DNA of 56,353 nt from Pseudomonadota bacterium (GTDB lineage Bacteria; Pseudomonadota; Gammaproteobacteria; Steroidobacterales; Steroidobacteraceae): the NCBI GenBank assembly GCA_025356075.1, contig JANXUT010000012.1, positions 1-56,353 of the forward strand, given 5' to 3'. Below the pieces are notes generated by a model. That model saw only the letters and a program-made list of their open reading frames with translations, ran no database searches and was not told the DNA's origin. Every line of letters starts with the position of its first letter. Position 1 is the first letter of the stretch. Of this stretch, positions 28,415-37,865 are shown piece after piece. The translations under genes were made by a program, and so were the position numbers.

Positions 28415-28662
28415 GAACTCCACAAACCCGAGCCGAGGCAGCGGCCGCAAGTCGCACCGGAAGCGCGACGGTGGTCAGCGCGGTGCGGGCGATTCCGGTC
28501 CGGAAACCCACACTCGCAGCAACCCCGCTGTCCGTCGAATCACGGACCGGAAGCTTTGCGTCCTCGCCTCACGACGAGTTTGCCCTTGGCAGATTCTGTA
28601 AACCTCGCACGCGCGATTGGCAGTGTCAACGCGTCGGGCTGTCCGAGAGTGATCGCCGCTTC

Positions 28663-28677
28663 ACAAAACCGTTTTGT
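28663..28677. promoter_or_regulatory. palindrome, possible operator
   Basis: ACAAAAC-C-GTTTTGT, a perfect 7-bp inverted repeat around one base, lies about 250 bases upstream of the tlpA start, near a minus-strand TTGACA. It stands out as AT-rich in GC-rich DNA. No known regulator is assigned. Confidence 0.35.
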
Positions 28678-28889
28678 CACTGTTTTTGCCGGGGATACGT
28701 CGCTGCGTGGCGACAGCACGAGGACTCTGGACGTCCGCTGTCGACGCCCTGGAGCTGTTTTTGACGTGATCCAGTTCACGCTCGTCCTCCAAGCGTCTCG
28801 CCGCCGTGGCTGGACTCCCCGGCGGCGCCGTCGCTCGAAGGAGGAGGTCATGTGGCCGCAACACGCCGATCCACATTGAGCAGGCTTAC

Positions 28890-28926
28890 GGTCGCTCGAT
28901 CGCTCGCTGAGGATCGATGAGCGACC
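28890..28926. terminator. hairpin, possible terminator
   Basis: GGTCGCTC pairs with GAGCGACC (8 bp), and the stem continues as ATCG/CGAT after a one-base bulge, around a short loop. No T-run follows. It could be a second terminator of the minus-strand operon ending at 29321 or a structured leader. Confidence 0.4.
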
Positions 28927-29270
28927 ACGGACGTCGGCTCGATCGCACCCGCGCGTGCCGCTGACGCGACGTGAGGAGCCCTTGGCGCTGTCATCGCGCT
29001 TGGTTCGAGGGACGATGGCGGGGCTACTCCGGCGGGGCCCCCGTCGCGTGTCGATGCCGGCGGCGACTGGTTGCCCGGCGACGCGTGCGTAGGGTTGCCG
29101 GCGTAACCTGGCTTCACGACGACCGCCCCGCCCGGCCGCCAGGCCTGCGCGCAGCCCCACGGTTGAAGCGCCGCTGAACGAGCGCACGGTGGCCGAGGCT
29201 GCCGACACCCCGCCGCCACGATCCCGGAGTTCCGATGGGAGAAGATAACGGCGCCGCGATTACGGACGAT

Positions 29271-29293
29271 GGCACCCGCGCTTCGCGGGTGCC
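29271..29293 (-). terminator. terminator hairpin after the DUF1501-like gene
   Basis: A perfect 10-bp stem GGCACCCGCG/CGCGGGTGCC with a 3-base loop lies 28 bases beyond the stop codon at 29321. The expected T-run is absent, as for other hairpins in this GC-rich window. Confidence 0.6.
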
Positions 29294-29320
29294 CCGTCCC
29301 GCCCCGGGAAGCGACCGACG

Positions 29321-30922
29321 CTAGCCGGGGATGGTGCCGTTGACGATGGGCTGGAATGCCGCCAGCCTGTCGAGCATCGCCGAGCCGCCGAGCGCCTGCG
29401 TCGGGAACACCTGCTGGAACTGCCCGGTCTGGCCGTGCAGCGCCATGTAGTTGAGCAGCACCGTCTGGACCAGCGCGAGCACGCTGCTCGCGCCCGGGCT
29501 CCCGGCACTGTTGACCGACCCGTCCGACGTGTAGAGGCCGATCTGCTGGTGCTGCGCGGCCGAGATGCCGCCAGCGGTCGAGAGCTGCGGCTGCCCGGTC
29601 GGGTTGTAGACGAGGAAGTACGTCGCGGCGGCCGACTCGTTGTCGGATGACCACATGAACTTGCCTCGCCCGTCGACGGTGTTGTCGACGACGCCGTTCG
29701 CGGAGATGCCGCCGTCGCTGATCACGTAGATCATGACCGGCTTCTGGATCCGCGCTGCGAACTCGAGACACGCGCCGATGCAGCGCCCGGCGTTGAGGTC
29801 GCGAACCTCACCGGTCGAGCGGCCCTGGCCGTGGTAGTCGAAGCCACCCATCTCGATCGTGCCGGCGCCGGCGTAGCCGCTGATGACCATCTTCATGATC
29901 GCGGCGGTCGTCTGGAAATCGCCGTTCGACTGGTACTCGGCCTGGCTGAAGATACCGGTGCCGCGCGTCGCGCTCTGGTCGACGATGATCGGGTCGAGGT
30001 CCGGATTGAGCGCGGCCGGGTTCGAGTAGTTCTCCGCGAGGTAGGCGGATTTTACGTAGTTGCAGTTCGCGGTCGACTTGACCGAGGCATCGGTCGGCAG
30101 GAGCGTCGAGACGTTCGAGAACTTCTGGCCGCTGATCCTGGACATCGACTCGAGCACCGAGACCGCATCGGCCGGGTTGGAAAAGAGCGTGCCGAGGACA
30201 CCGGTATTCACGAGTCCGGTCACGTCCTGCGAACGCTTGACAACCGTCGGCATCAGCGCTGGCACGACCATCGACAGCGGCGCCATGGAGTTGCCGCCCG
30301 ACTGCGAGGCCGACGAGCCGATCAGCGTCAGCAGGTCGCCGCGCGCGCCGGCCGCGGCGATGCCGTACATCGGGTTGTGCGGGTTCGTGTTGGTGTCGTT
30401 GTTCGATAGCGCCGGGATGATCGCGCCGTTCGTGAACGCCTGCGTCGTCACCGAGGTTCGCTCGATGATGCCGCGGGCGTGCGCGCTGTCGGCATGGAAC
30501 AGGAGGCCGAGGCGGGCCTCGATCTGGTTGGCAAGATTCGGCGTCATCGAGCCAGGCAGCCCGAGCTTCGCGTAGCCGGCCGCAGACAGGAAGTCCCGCT
30601 GCCCACCGACGCCTCCAACCAATACGTTGCTGCCGGCGATGTTGCCGCCGCCCGCCAGGTCAAAGACGATGAACGGGATCTTGCCGGCGCCGGCGGTGAT
30701 GCCGCAGGCGACCTTCTGGGCCTGGATGTCCGTATCGAGCGCCTTCGCCGTCCGCGGATTCAGCATGAGCCCAAGCGCGGTCGGCACCACGAGCGTCGCT
30801 GCGCTCGTCAGGAAGCCCTGCGCCAGGAAGTCACGCCGGCTGACGGGTCGCTTGTGCGATCCCTCGTGCCGGATCGGCTCGTGGAGCTTCAGCGTACGCG
30901 GCGGCTTGTTCCGGATAATCAT
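29321..30922 (-). CDS. Tat-exported DUF1501-like protein
   Basis: About 533 residues. A long N-terminus carries a twin-arginine signal, SRRDFLAQGF then LTSAATLVVPTALGLML, implying folded export. The body resembles DUF1501 proteins: an N-terminal FIVFDLAGGGN block, a central GGFDYHGQGRSTGEVRDL segment and KPVMIYVISDGG. The fold is related to alkaline phosphatase/sulfatase-type hydrolases, but no activity is established. Such proteins are usually encoded with a cytochrome-like DUF1549/1553/1585/1800 partner, and here it is last in an operon with two CxxCH proteins. The start is ATG 30922, with GAGG upstream. Confidence 0.75.
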   Translation of the reverse strand: MIIRNKPPRTLKLHEPIRHEGSHKRPVSRRDFLAQGFLTSAATLVVPTALGLMLNPRTAKALDTDIQAQKVACGITAGAGKIPFIVFDLAGGGNIAGSNVLVGGVGGQRDFLSAAGYAKLGLPGSMTPNLANQIEARLGLLFHADSAHARGIIERTSVTTQAFTNGAIIPALSNNDTNTNPHNPMYGIAAAGARGDLLTLIGSSASQSGGNSMAPLSMVVPALMPTVVKRSQDVTGLVNTGVLGTLFSNPADAVSVLESMSRISGQKFSNVSTLLPTDASVKSTANCNYVKSAYLAENYSNPAALNPDLDPIIVDQSATRGTGIFSQAEYQSNGDFQTTAAIMKMVISGYAGAGTIEMGGFDYHGQGRSTGEVRDLNAGRCIGACLEFAARIQKPVMIYVISDGGISANGVVDNTVDGRGKFMWSSDNESAAATYFLVYNPTGQPQLSTAGGISAAQHQQIGLYTSDGSVNSAGSPGASSVLALVQTVLLNYMALHGQTGQFQQVFPTQALGGSAMLDRLAAFQPIVNGTIPG

Positions 30923-30944
30923 GGGAATTGCCTCGATGGTTCCG

Positions 30945-33482
30945 TCACTGCACCAGCATTGCGGAGCTGCCCGCAATTGCCGCGCACGACGCCTTGACGA
31001 TGGTTGCTGTTCCGGCCGAATCCGCCGTGACCGACGCCTTCAGCTTGGTGACGAGATTGTTGACCTCGGTGGTTACCGAGGCCGCACTCGGCTCGCTGGC
31101 GAGGAACTTATTCGCGGCGGAATTGGCGCTCAGCATGTGGTCGATGAGCGGCGTCAGCATCAGGTTCACACCGGCCTGCGTGCCGAATGCCGCCGACGGT
31201 GCCGAGCTGAAATTGAGGCCCGGGAAGTACGCCGCCGACAGGCTCGGGCTCTTGACCAGCGAGTCGCAGTAAGCGATCGACAGCTGGGCAATCGCCATCT
31301 GGTGCGAGGCGGAGAAGGCCAGGAAGTCCGAGGTCGCCGGCAGCGCCTGCTCCAGGCTCTGGAACAAGGTGGCCACTTCCGGCGTCGTGATCGGCACCGT
31401 CGTCATGACCGAGAGCGAAGCGTTGATCCGCTCGAAGGTCTTGACGCCGAGGTCGGCCGGACGCGCCACGTCGACCGGCGTCGGCGCGATGGGCACCGGG
31501 TCGGTATGGACGTTGGTCGCGCTGCCGATCTGCTCGAAGCTCAGGAAGAACTGGTCATAGGCCGGGCCCTTGTTGAGCTCGACGACCGTGCCGATCCTGG
31601 TCAGCGCGACGCTGGTCTGCGGCCCGACGGTCGGGTCGAAGCCCTGGCCGGACACCGTCGTGTTGAGCGGCGCGTAGGCCTGGCCGACGCCAAGCTCCGC
31701 ACCGTTCTCGCCGATCCGCATGCCCTTGATGACGAGGTTGCTGAACGTCGTGGCCGGGTTGAGGCTCAGGAACACCGCCTTGTTGAAGAGGTACGAGTAG
31801 CTGTCGTTCTGCGACACTTCGAACATCACGTAGCTCTGCGAGAGCCCCGTGAACTTGTCGACGTTGAACAGCAGCATGTAGCGCTCGCCGATGCCGGCGG
31901 CGAAGTTCGTCTGGATGTCGCTCGCGCTCATCGCCCGGTTGTAGATGGCGACCATCTTGATGACACCGGCCCAGGGCTTCGTGCCCGATACCTCGTTGCC
32001 GAGGACGAGCGCGAAGGTGTTGTCCCACTGCGAGAGCGAGCCGCCCTTCTGCGGATCGCTGCCCGTCACGAGCGCGCCGTTGACATAGATCTGGCGCCCG
32101 TTGACCGGGTCGTAGGTCAGCACGGCGTGCTGCAGCGTCGCCTGCAGGACCTGATTCGCGTCCGGAGTCGACAACTGCGGCTGGCCGTTCGCGTTGGTCG
32201 TCGAGCTGCGCAAGCCGAAGTCGTAGTTGTACATCGTCTGGCCGAGCGTCATGTTCCGGGCGGTGTCGCCGCCGGAGTAGCTGACCATGTAGGCGCCGGT
32301 CTGCGTGACGTTTTCAGGCGCGACCCAGGCCTCGACGCTGAACTCGCCAGTCGTGAGGATCATGTCGTGCAGCTTCGCGCTGCCGGTGGTCGTGCCCTGC
32401 AGCTTGCCGCCGCTCTGGACCTGCACGCCCCAGCCGCCGACCCAGTTGACGTTGCCGGTCATGGTGAGGTCGAGTCCGGGTTCGACGCCGCTCGAGTCGT
32501 ACGCGATCGTGCCGGTACCGGTCTTGAACTCGAACTTCGCGATCAGGCCGGTCTCGACACGGGTGCCGCCCGACGACACGATGCCGTCGTACAGCGTCAG
32601 CGCCTTCGACACGACCAGCTGCGGGCTGATCTGGGTCACCGGGACCTGGCCCGCGAAGGACTGGATCGCCGCCAGCATCTGGGCGGAGGCCGCGTCGCAG
32701 TCGCCGCTCCAGCAGTTGTGGAAGTCGAACTTGAGGCGCTGGTAGAAGCGCGACAGCGTCGGCGTATCGAGGTTGATCTTCGGCATCGCCGCGGCGTAGG
32801 CCGCATCGACGCCGGCCTGCGCGAAGAACGGCGACTGCGCGGTCAGCGCCGTCGGCGAATGGCAGCGCGAGCAGTACTGCGTGAGCAGCGGGTAGACCGT
32901 GCTCGCGAACAGCGTCGAGCTCGAGGGGAACGAGCGCGAGCCGCCCGCATCCATCATCGTCGGCGCGACCAGCTGCATCTGCGCTGTCGAGGTGCCGAGC
33001 GCGACGCCCGCCCAGTTCTTGATCCAGGTCGTGATCGTGTCGGCGCAGGCGGAGTTGCTGGACAGCCAGCAGTGGTGGCCGCCGCCGACCTTGATCACCA
33101 TTTTCGAGTTGGCGGGAGTCGCCAGATCAACGACGGTCTGCGCGGCCGTGTAGGCCTGGTTGACGTCGTCGCTGCGCGCGAACATCGGCGACTGGTTGCC
33201 CTGGATGTGGCACGAGCCGCAGCGATCCTGCGTTTTGACGTTGTTCCACAGGTTGACGGCGAAGGCCTGCACGTCGCTGCTGGCCGGCGCGGGGCCGGTG
33301 TAGCTCTGCGCGGTCTGCGTCGGGCCCGAGGCCTGCGGGTTGTTGGCGGTCGGCGCGCTACCGGCGCCGCAGCCAACAAGGAAGGCGCTCGCCGTGACGG
33401 CAGCGACCAGCGAGAGCCAGTGGCCCTTCAGGCGCGCCGCGCCGAGCGAGAGGACGGTATTGCGAGTGGCAACAGAGTTCAT
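30945..33482 (-). CDS. LamG-domain c-type cytochrome lipoprotein
   Basis: An 845-residue lipoprotein (lipobox LVGC, Cys38). The N-terminal part has two haem-binding motifs, CGSCH (88-92) and CSRCH (204-208), plus a GHHCW segment. The middle (about 310-510) is a LamG/concanavalin A-like beta-sandwich with the signature VEAWVAPENVTQTG and IYVNGALVTG. The C-terminal third (about 510-845) is unassigned. Haem c attachment requires periplasmic export and Ccm maturation. The lectin-like domain suggests binding to glycans or surfaces. It sits 22 nt before the DUF1501-like gene and 13 nt after another CxxCH protein gene. Confidence 0.83.
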   Translation of the reverse strand: MNSVATRNTVLSLGAARLKGHWLSLVAAVTASAFLVGCGAGSAPTANNPQASGPTQTAQSYTGPAPASSDVQAFAVNLWNNVKTQDRCGSCHIQGNQSPMFARSDDVNQAYTAAQTVVDLATPANSKMVIKVGGGHHCWLSSNSACADTITTWIKNWAGVALGTSTAQMQLVAPTMMDAGGSRSFPSSSTLFASTVYPLLTQYCSRCHSPTALTAQSPFFAQAGVDAAYAAAMPKINLDTPTLSRFYQRLKFDFHNCWSGDCDAASAQMLAAIQSFAGQVPVTQISPQLVVSKALTLYDGIVSSGGTRVETGLIAKFEFKTGTGTIAYDSSGVEPGLDLTMTGNVNWVGGWGVQVQSGGKLQGTTTGSAKLHDMILTTGEFSVEAWVAPENVTQTGAYMVSYSGGDTARNMTLGQTMYNYDFGLRSSTTNANGQPQLSTPDANQVLQATLQHAVLTYDPVNGRQIYVNGALVTGSDPQKGGSLSQWDNTFALVLGNEVSGTKPWAGVIKMVAIYNRAMSASDIQTNFAAGIGERYMLLFNVDKFTGLSQSYVMFEVSQNDSYSYLFNKAVFLSLNPATTFSNLVIKGMRIGENGAELGVGQAYAPLNTTVSGQGFDPTVGPQTSVALTRIGTVVELNKGPAYDQFFLSFEQIGSATNVHTDPVPIAPTPVDVARPADLGVKTFERINASLSVMTTVPITTPEVATLFQSLEQALPATSDFLAFSASHQMAIAQLSIAYCDSLVKSPSLSAAYFPGLNFSSAPSAAFGTQAGVNLMLTPLIDHMLSANSAANKFLASEPSAASVTTEVNNLVTKLKASVTADSAGTATIVKASCAAIAGSSAMLVQ

Positions 33483-33495
33483 GGTCGATACTCCC

Positions 33496-34716
33496 TCAAT
33501 TGCCCATGCAATAGGCGGCGGTCTCGGCGAAGACTTTCTTCAGCGAGTAGCCCTGCTTGAAATCACTCTTGATGGTGCTGACCTGAGCGCGGTCAGCCGC
33601 ATCGGACGGGGCGCGCAGGCAGACCGCCTGGAACACCTTCGTCACCTGGCACTGCGCGAACTGGTCGCTCGCGCCGAATTCCTGGCCAAGCGTCTTCGCG
33701 CCGTTGCCGGAGCCCGACAGCGTCGGATCCCAGCCCATCAGCGCGTTCGGACCGGTGCGCCAGCGGTTGTCCCACTTGTCGTCCGGCGTGATGAATCCCG
33801 CCGGGAACGTCGTGTTGTTGTGGAAGTACTTGCCGACGACGGTGCCCGGCGTGTAGACGATCTGGCCGGTCGAGGGGTCGCTCGCGTAGGTGAAGTCGTA
33901 GTACGCGAACGCCTGCGCCATCGGATCCAGGCCGGAGTGGCAGCCAAGGCAGTTGTTGAGGTAGACGCGGCTGTCGCCACCGGGGCTGCGGCTCACATCC
34001 TGGCGCACCCGGTCGGTCGGCCGCGAGTTGTCCATCACCGCTGCCAGGTCCGTACACATGTGGTTGATCATCGTGAAGCGAAACATGCGGCGGTTGGTGC
34101 CGACGTCGAAGAACGCCTGCGCCGCGGCGCGGGTCGTGAGGACGCCGGCGGTCGCCGCGGCGGGGAGGCCAGTCACCTGCGACTGGACCTGGCTCGTGAG
34201 CCCGGTCAGCAGGTTGACGCCCTGGGTCTCCATCTGCGCGTAGTGGCTGTTGTCCGTCTTCGAATAGGCCGGCAGCCCGAGCCCGCTCTGGCCTATATAG
34301 ATGATGTCGGCCGACAGCACCGTGTTGAACGGCACCTCGTCGCGGACCATGCCGATGACGGTCGCGGTGTAGTCATTGAGTGGCGCGAACACCGTCTGGG
34401 GGACGTTGGTCCACGGCGTCACGAAGTTCTTGAGCACGACGCTGTAGAACATGCCGTTCGGGTCGTTGATCGCGAGGAGCGCGGCGCCCGTCGGGTTGTT
34501 GGCGTCGATGTCCGCCTGCATCGCGTCGAGGACAACCTGCGTCGGCGGCGTGCCGTTGAGGCGGTCGTGTATGCGCATCGCCTGCTCGCGCGAGCCGGCC
34601 TGCGCCGTTGCGCTAGCCAGCGATGCGAGCGCAAGTACCGTCGCGACGGTCGCAAGCAAGCTGCGCCCCTTCGGACGTGCGCCGTGCGTCGAGCTCAAGA
34701 GCGTCGGTGCTTTCAT
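33496..34716 (-). CDS. secreted CxxCH (cytochrome c-like) protein
   Basis: A 406-residue protein with a signal peptide (LLATVATVLALASLASATAQA). A helical region and one haem motif CLGCH (256-260) follow in the setting YLNNCLGCHSGLDPMAQAFAYYDF. The pattern C..CH..LDP.A.AF is shared with the DUF1585/DUF1588-type cytochromes that partner DUF1501 proteins in Planctomycetes and some Proteobacteria. Two further Cys pairs near the C-terminus could form disulfides. First gene of the minus-strand trio, divergent from the TolB-like dihaem gene. Confidence 0.8.
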   Translation of the reverse strand: MKAPTLLSSTHGARPKGRSLLATVATVLALASLASATAQAGSREQAMRIHDRLNGTPPTQVVLDAMQADIDANNPTGAALLAINDPNGMFYSVVLKNFVTPWTNVPQTVFAPLNDYTATVIGMVRDEVPFNTVLSADIIYIGQSGLGLPAYSKTDNSHYAQMETQGVNLLTGLTSQVQSQVTGLPAAATAGVLTTRAAAQAFFDVGTNRRMFRFTMINHMCTDLAAVMDNSRPTDRVRQDVSRSPGGDSRVYLNNCLGCHSGLDPMAQAFAYYDFTYASDPSTGQIVYTPGTVVGKYFHNNTTFPAGFITPDDKWDNRWRTGPNALMGWDPTLSGSGNGAKTLGQEFGASDQFAQCQVTKVFQAVCLRAPSDAADRAQVSTIKSDFKQGYSLKKVFAETAAYCMGN

Positions 34717-35074
34717 GGCAGTTAACCCGCAGCCTAGTGTTAGAGGTCGCGCGGACTATATCGACGGGGTTTAGCGCCAGTAATGTCTCAGGACTGCGAC
34801 AATGCTGCGGTCGTGAACCACATCCCAATCACGGACCAAGTCGCGCCCCGGCGACATTACGGGCGGCGACTTGCACAGGTACTCTAGTGACTGGCCGGGG
34901 CTCTGCTAAGTGCGTGCTACTGCTGAATTCCGCGCGGAAAGCGGGAACCGCACAGACTGGCCTGTGAGCGTGTTAACAGAATCTGGTGTGCGCGAACGAC
35001 ATCATGTGCGTCGCTTCCATCGCGTCCGGTAACAGCTACCTGGTGCGTGTGGTGCGACGGAAGCGAGGACGCCG
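34717..35074. promoter_or_regulatory. divergent intergenic region between the two cytochrome operons
   Basis: 358 bases without a gene, expected to hold two divergent promoters. It contains a 12-base perfect palindrome TTCCGCGCGGAA (34928-34939) and a direct repeat of GGCGAC near 34850-34870. I could not place convincing -35/-10 pairs. The plus-strand gene has GAGG upstream of its ATG. Confidence 0.45.
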
Positions 35075-37861
35075 ATGACCACGATCCTTTCAATCCCGCT
35101 GAAGCGCATTTGTGGCGTGCTCGCCGTCGGCTTGATGGCGACGGTGCTCGGCGCGTGCTCGAGCAGTGAGGGCACTGCCGGCGGCAACAACAGCGGGATC
35201 AGTCTCGGCACCAGCGGTTCATCGAACGATCCGGTATCGCCGGATTTCGGGATCGCGTACATCAAGCGGACTCTGCCGGACCCGAAAGACCCGAACGCGA
35301 TAACGCTCGAGGATGACCTGCGCATCCAGCGCGTCTGGAACGGACCGGCCGATGTCTACCTGCGCCAGGCCGCGAGCCCGAGCGCGAGCGAGATGAACAT
35401 CACCGCCGCGGTCACGAATGGCCTGTGGGACGTGCGCGACCTCGACGTGTCCTTCGATGGCACGAAGCTCATCTTCTCCATGCGCCCGCCGCTCCTCAAG
35501 AACACCAAGGACGACGAGCAGCCGAACTGGTCGATCTACGAGTACGACACCGCGACCGCAAAGCTCCGCCAGGTCATCGCCGACCCGATCGCCGCCAGCC
35601 TCGGCCACGACGTCGGCGCGCACTACCTGCCCGACGGGCGCATCGTCTTCGCCTCGACCCGCCAGCACGATGCCAAGGCCGTGCTGATCGACCAGGGCGA
35701 GGAGCAGTTCGCCGCGGGCGTCGAGGGCAACCGCAACCGCCCGGCATTCATGCTCCATGTCATGGACGCCGACGGCACGAACATCAAGCAGCTCTCCGTC
35801 AACACCGGCCACGACCTCGATCCGTCGGTACTCAATGACGGGCGCATCGTTTTCACACGCTGGGACATCAATTCCGGCGCCGGCATGCACCTCTACGCGA
35901 TCGATCCGGATGGTGGCAACGAGCAGCTGCTGTACGGTCGCAACAGCCACGACACCGGCACGCCGGGCTCGGCGATCCAGTTCACGCGCGCCCGCGCGCG
36001 CCCCGACGGCAAGCTCGTGGCGCTCAAGATCCCCTTCGCGGGCACCCAGTTCGGCGGCGAGCCGGTGCTGATCGATACGGCGAACTTCGTCGAGAACACC
36101 CAGACGGTCCTCGGCGCGACCAGCGCGTCCGGCGCCACCGGCCAGTCACCGCTCGTCGTCAACGCGGTCGTCACGACTCCCGCCGACACGACGATGGACC
36201 CCGTGCCGCCGCCGCCGCCCTCGCCCGGCGGTCGCTTCTCGAGCGTGTTCCCGCTCTGGGACGGCACCAACCGCCTGCTCGTCAGCTGGACCCAGTGCCG
36301 CCTGCTCGACCAGACGGTGACGGTGCCCTGCACGAGCACAAATCTCGCCAAGACCGGCGTCGTCCCGGCCGCGACCATCTACAGCATCTGGATCTACGAC
36401 CCGCGCAACAACACGCAGCTGCCGATCGTCGTGCCGGCCAATGGCTTCATGTACACGGATGCGGTGGCGCTCGAGCCGCGCAATCCCGTGCCGACCCCGA
36501 TCCCGGACGCGACGCCGAGCACCTCGGGCACCTACAGCTTCACGCTCGCCTCCAAGGGCGTCGGCATCCTCAATATAAAGAGTGTCTACGACTTCGACGG
36601 CGTCGACGCCGCCCCGGGCGGCATCGCCGCGGTCCGCGATCCGACCCGCCGCATGGCGAATCCGCAGCGGCCGCGCTTCGTGCGCATCGAAAAGGCGGTC
36701 AGCCTGCCAGACAAGGAAATCCTGTCGAACAACGACTTCCCTAACTACGCCTTTGGCGCCGCCGGCAACTTCATGCGCGAGATGATCGGCTATGCGCCGA
36801 TCGAGCCGGACGGGTCGGTGCGGGTCGCGGTACCGACCAACATCCCGTTCCAGATCACCATCCTCGATGCCAACGGCCGCCGCCTCGATGGCGTGTTCCC
36901 CCGCCACCGCGCCTGGCTGCAGGTGCGCACCGGCGAGATCGTGACGTGCAACGGCTGCCACGTGCAGACGCAGAACGCCAACGGCCCGGTGTCGGCCTCG
37001 CACGGCCGGGCGGGCCTTTTCAACCTGGTCAACACCGGCGCGCCGACCTCCGGGCAGCCGTTCCCGAACACGGCGCTGACGGTCACCGATCGCATGGGCA
37101 ACGTCGTGCCGGCGGCACGTGGGCCCAACGCCGGCGAGACGATGGCCGAGTACCGGGCTGCCGTGCAGGTGACCTGCGTCGATGCGGCCTGCGCCGCGAA
37201 CCCGGCGGTCGACCTCGCCTTCCAGGACGTGTGGACGCCGATGGGCGTCGGCACGCCGGATCCCGCATTCTCGTGGCCGAACTCGCTGCTCGCGACCCCG
37301 GCCCCGGTCCCCTCGAACTGCGAGACCAACTGGGCCGGCAACTGCAGGCTGGTGATCCACTACCCGCGGCACGTCGCCGCGCTTTGGGTAACGCCACGCA
37401 ACTCGATCACGGCCGTCGATCCCACGACGACAATGCCTTACAGCTCGTGCGTCGGCTGCCACAACCCCGTGACGACGGCCAACGTAGCCCAGGTACCGGC
37501 CGGCCAGCTCGACCTGACAAGCTCGCCGGCAGCGACGAATCCGTGCGTGCAGCAGGAATACACGTCCTTCTGCCAGCTGCTGTTCCCGCACGTGAAACTT
37601 GACCCTGTTACTATGCAGCCGATATTGGTGCCGGGCCCGCCGGACCCCATCACCGGCTTGCCCACGCAGGTGCCGGCGATGACGGTCCCGCCAATGAGCG
37701 GTGGCGGCGCGAATGCGTCGGCTGCGTTCTTCGCCGAGTTCGCGGCGGGCGGAACGCACGCCGGCTGGCTGAGTGCCACGGAGCTCAGGCTGCTCAGCGA
37801 GTGGCTGGATCTCGGCGGCCAGTACTACAACAACCCGTTCTCGATTCCACCACCAAACTGA
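35075..37861 (+). CDS. TolB-like/hydrazine-synthase-alpha-like dihaem lipoprotein
   Basis: A 928-residue lipoprotein (lipobox LGAC). The first two thirds form a TolB/WD40-like beta-propeller, recognisable by repeats such as DVSFDGTKLIFS, YLPDGRIVFASTRQ, LNDGRIVFTRWD and RARPDGKLVALK. This layout resembles the middle domain of hydrazine synthase alpha. Haem-binding motifs CNGCH (625-629) and CVGCH (792-796) lie in the C-terminal third. The propeller plus two c haems suggests an extracytoplasmic redox protein; there is no evidence of true hydrazine synthesis because the partner subunits are missing. Followed four bases later by an outer-membrane barrel gene. Confidence 0.82.
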   Translation: MTTILSIPLKRICGVLAVGLMATVLGACSSSEGTAGGNNSGISLGTSGSSNDPVSPDFGIAYIKRTLPDPKDPNAITLEDDLRIQRVWNGPADVYLRQAASPSASEMNITAAVTNGLWDVRDLDVSFDGTKLIFSMRPPLLKNTKDDEQPNWSIYEYDTATAKLRQVIADPIAASLGHDVGAHYLPDGRIVFASTRQHDAKAVLIDQGEEQFAAGVEGNRNRPAFMLHVMDADGTNIKQLSVNTGHDLDPSVLNDGRIVFTRWDINSGAGMHLYAIDPDGGNEQLLYGRNSHDTGTPGSAIQFTRARARPDGKLVALKIPFAGTQFGGEPVLIDTANFVENTQTVLGATSASGATGQSPLVVNAVVTTPADTTMDPVPPPPPSPGGRFSSVFPLWDGTNRLLVSWTQCRLLDQTVTVPCTSTNLAKTGVVPAATIYSIWIYDPRNNTQLPIVVPANGFMYTDAVALEPRNPVPTPIPDATPSTSGTYSFTLASKGVGILNIKSVYDFDGVDAAPGGIAAVRDPTRRMANPQRPRFVRIEKAVSLPDKEILSNNDFPNYAFGAAGNFMREMIGYAPIEPDGSVRVAVPTNIPFQITILDANGRRLDGVFPRHRAWLQVRTGEIVTCNGCHVQTQNANGPVSASHGRAGLFNLVNTGAPTSGQPFPNTALTVTDRMGNVVPAARGPNAGETMAEYRAAVQVTCVDAACAANPAVDLAFQDVWTPMGVGTPDPAFSWPNSLLATPAPVPSNCETNWAGNCRLVIHYPRHVAALWVTPRNSITAVDPTTTMPYSSCVGCHNPVTTANVAQVPAGQLDLTSSPAATNPCVQQEYTSFCQLLFPHVKLDPVTMQPILVPGPPDPITGLPTQVPAMTVPPMSGGGANASAAFFAEFAAGGTHAGWLSATELRLLSEWLDLGGQYYNNPFSIPPPN

Positions 37862-37865
37862 TCGA

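Larger units (their letters stand above)
28415..29320. other. long non-coding region upstream of the tlpA-exbB operon
   Basis: About 900 bases without a credible gene; the open frames here have atypical composition, no homology I recognise and no ribosome sites. It holds two hairpins (28890-28926 and 29271-29293), a 15-base palindrome (28663-28677) and a TTGACA hexamer on the minus strand (28624-28629) without a clear -10. It should contain the promoter of the minus-strand operon starting at 28414 and the transcription end of the DUF1501 operon. Confidence 0.6.

Noticed and set aside
30627-33560. A 977-codon open frame on the plus strand opposite the LamG-cytochrome gene
   Set aside because: It is a codon-bias mirror of the minus-strand gene, Arg/Val/Asp-rich with no domain, signal or ribosome site. 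GC-rich DNA gives such antisense frames throughout the window.
35075-37861. True hydrazine synthase
   Set aside because: Only a general resemblance to the alpha-subunit propeller plus haem motifs is seen; no beta/gamma subunit or hydrazine dehydrogenase lies nearby.
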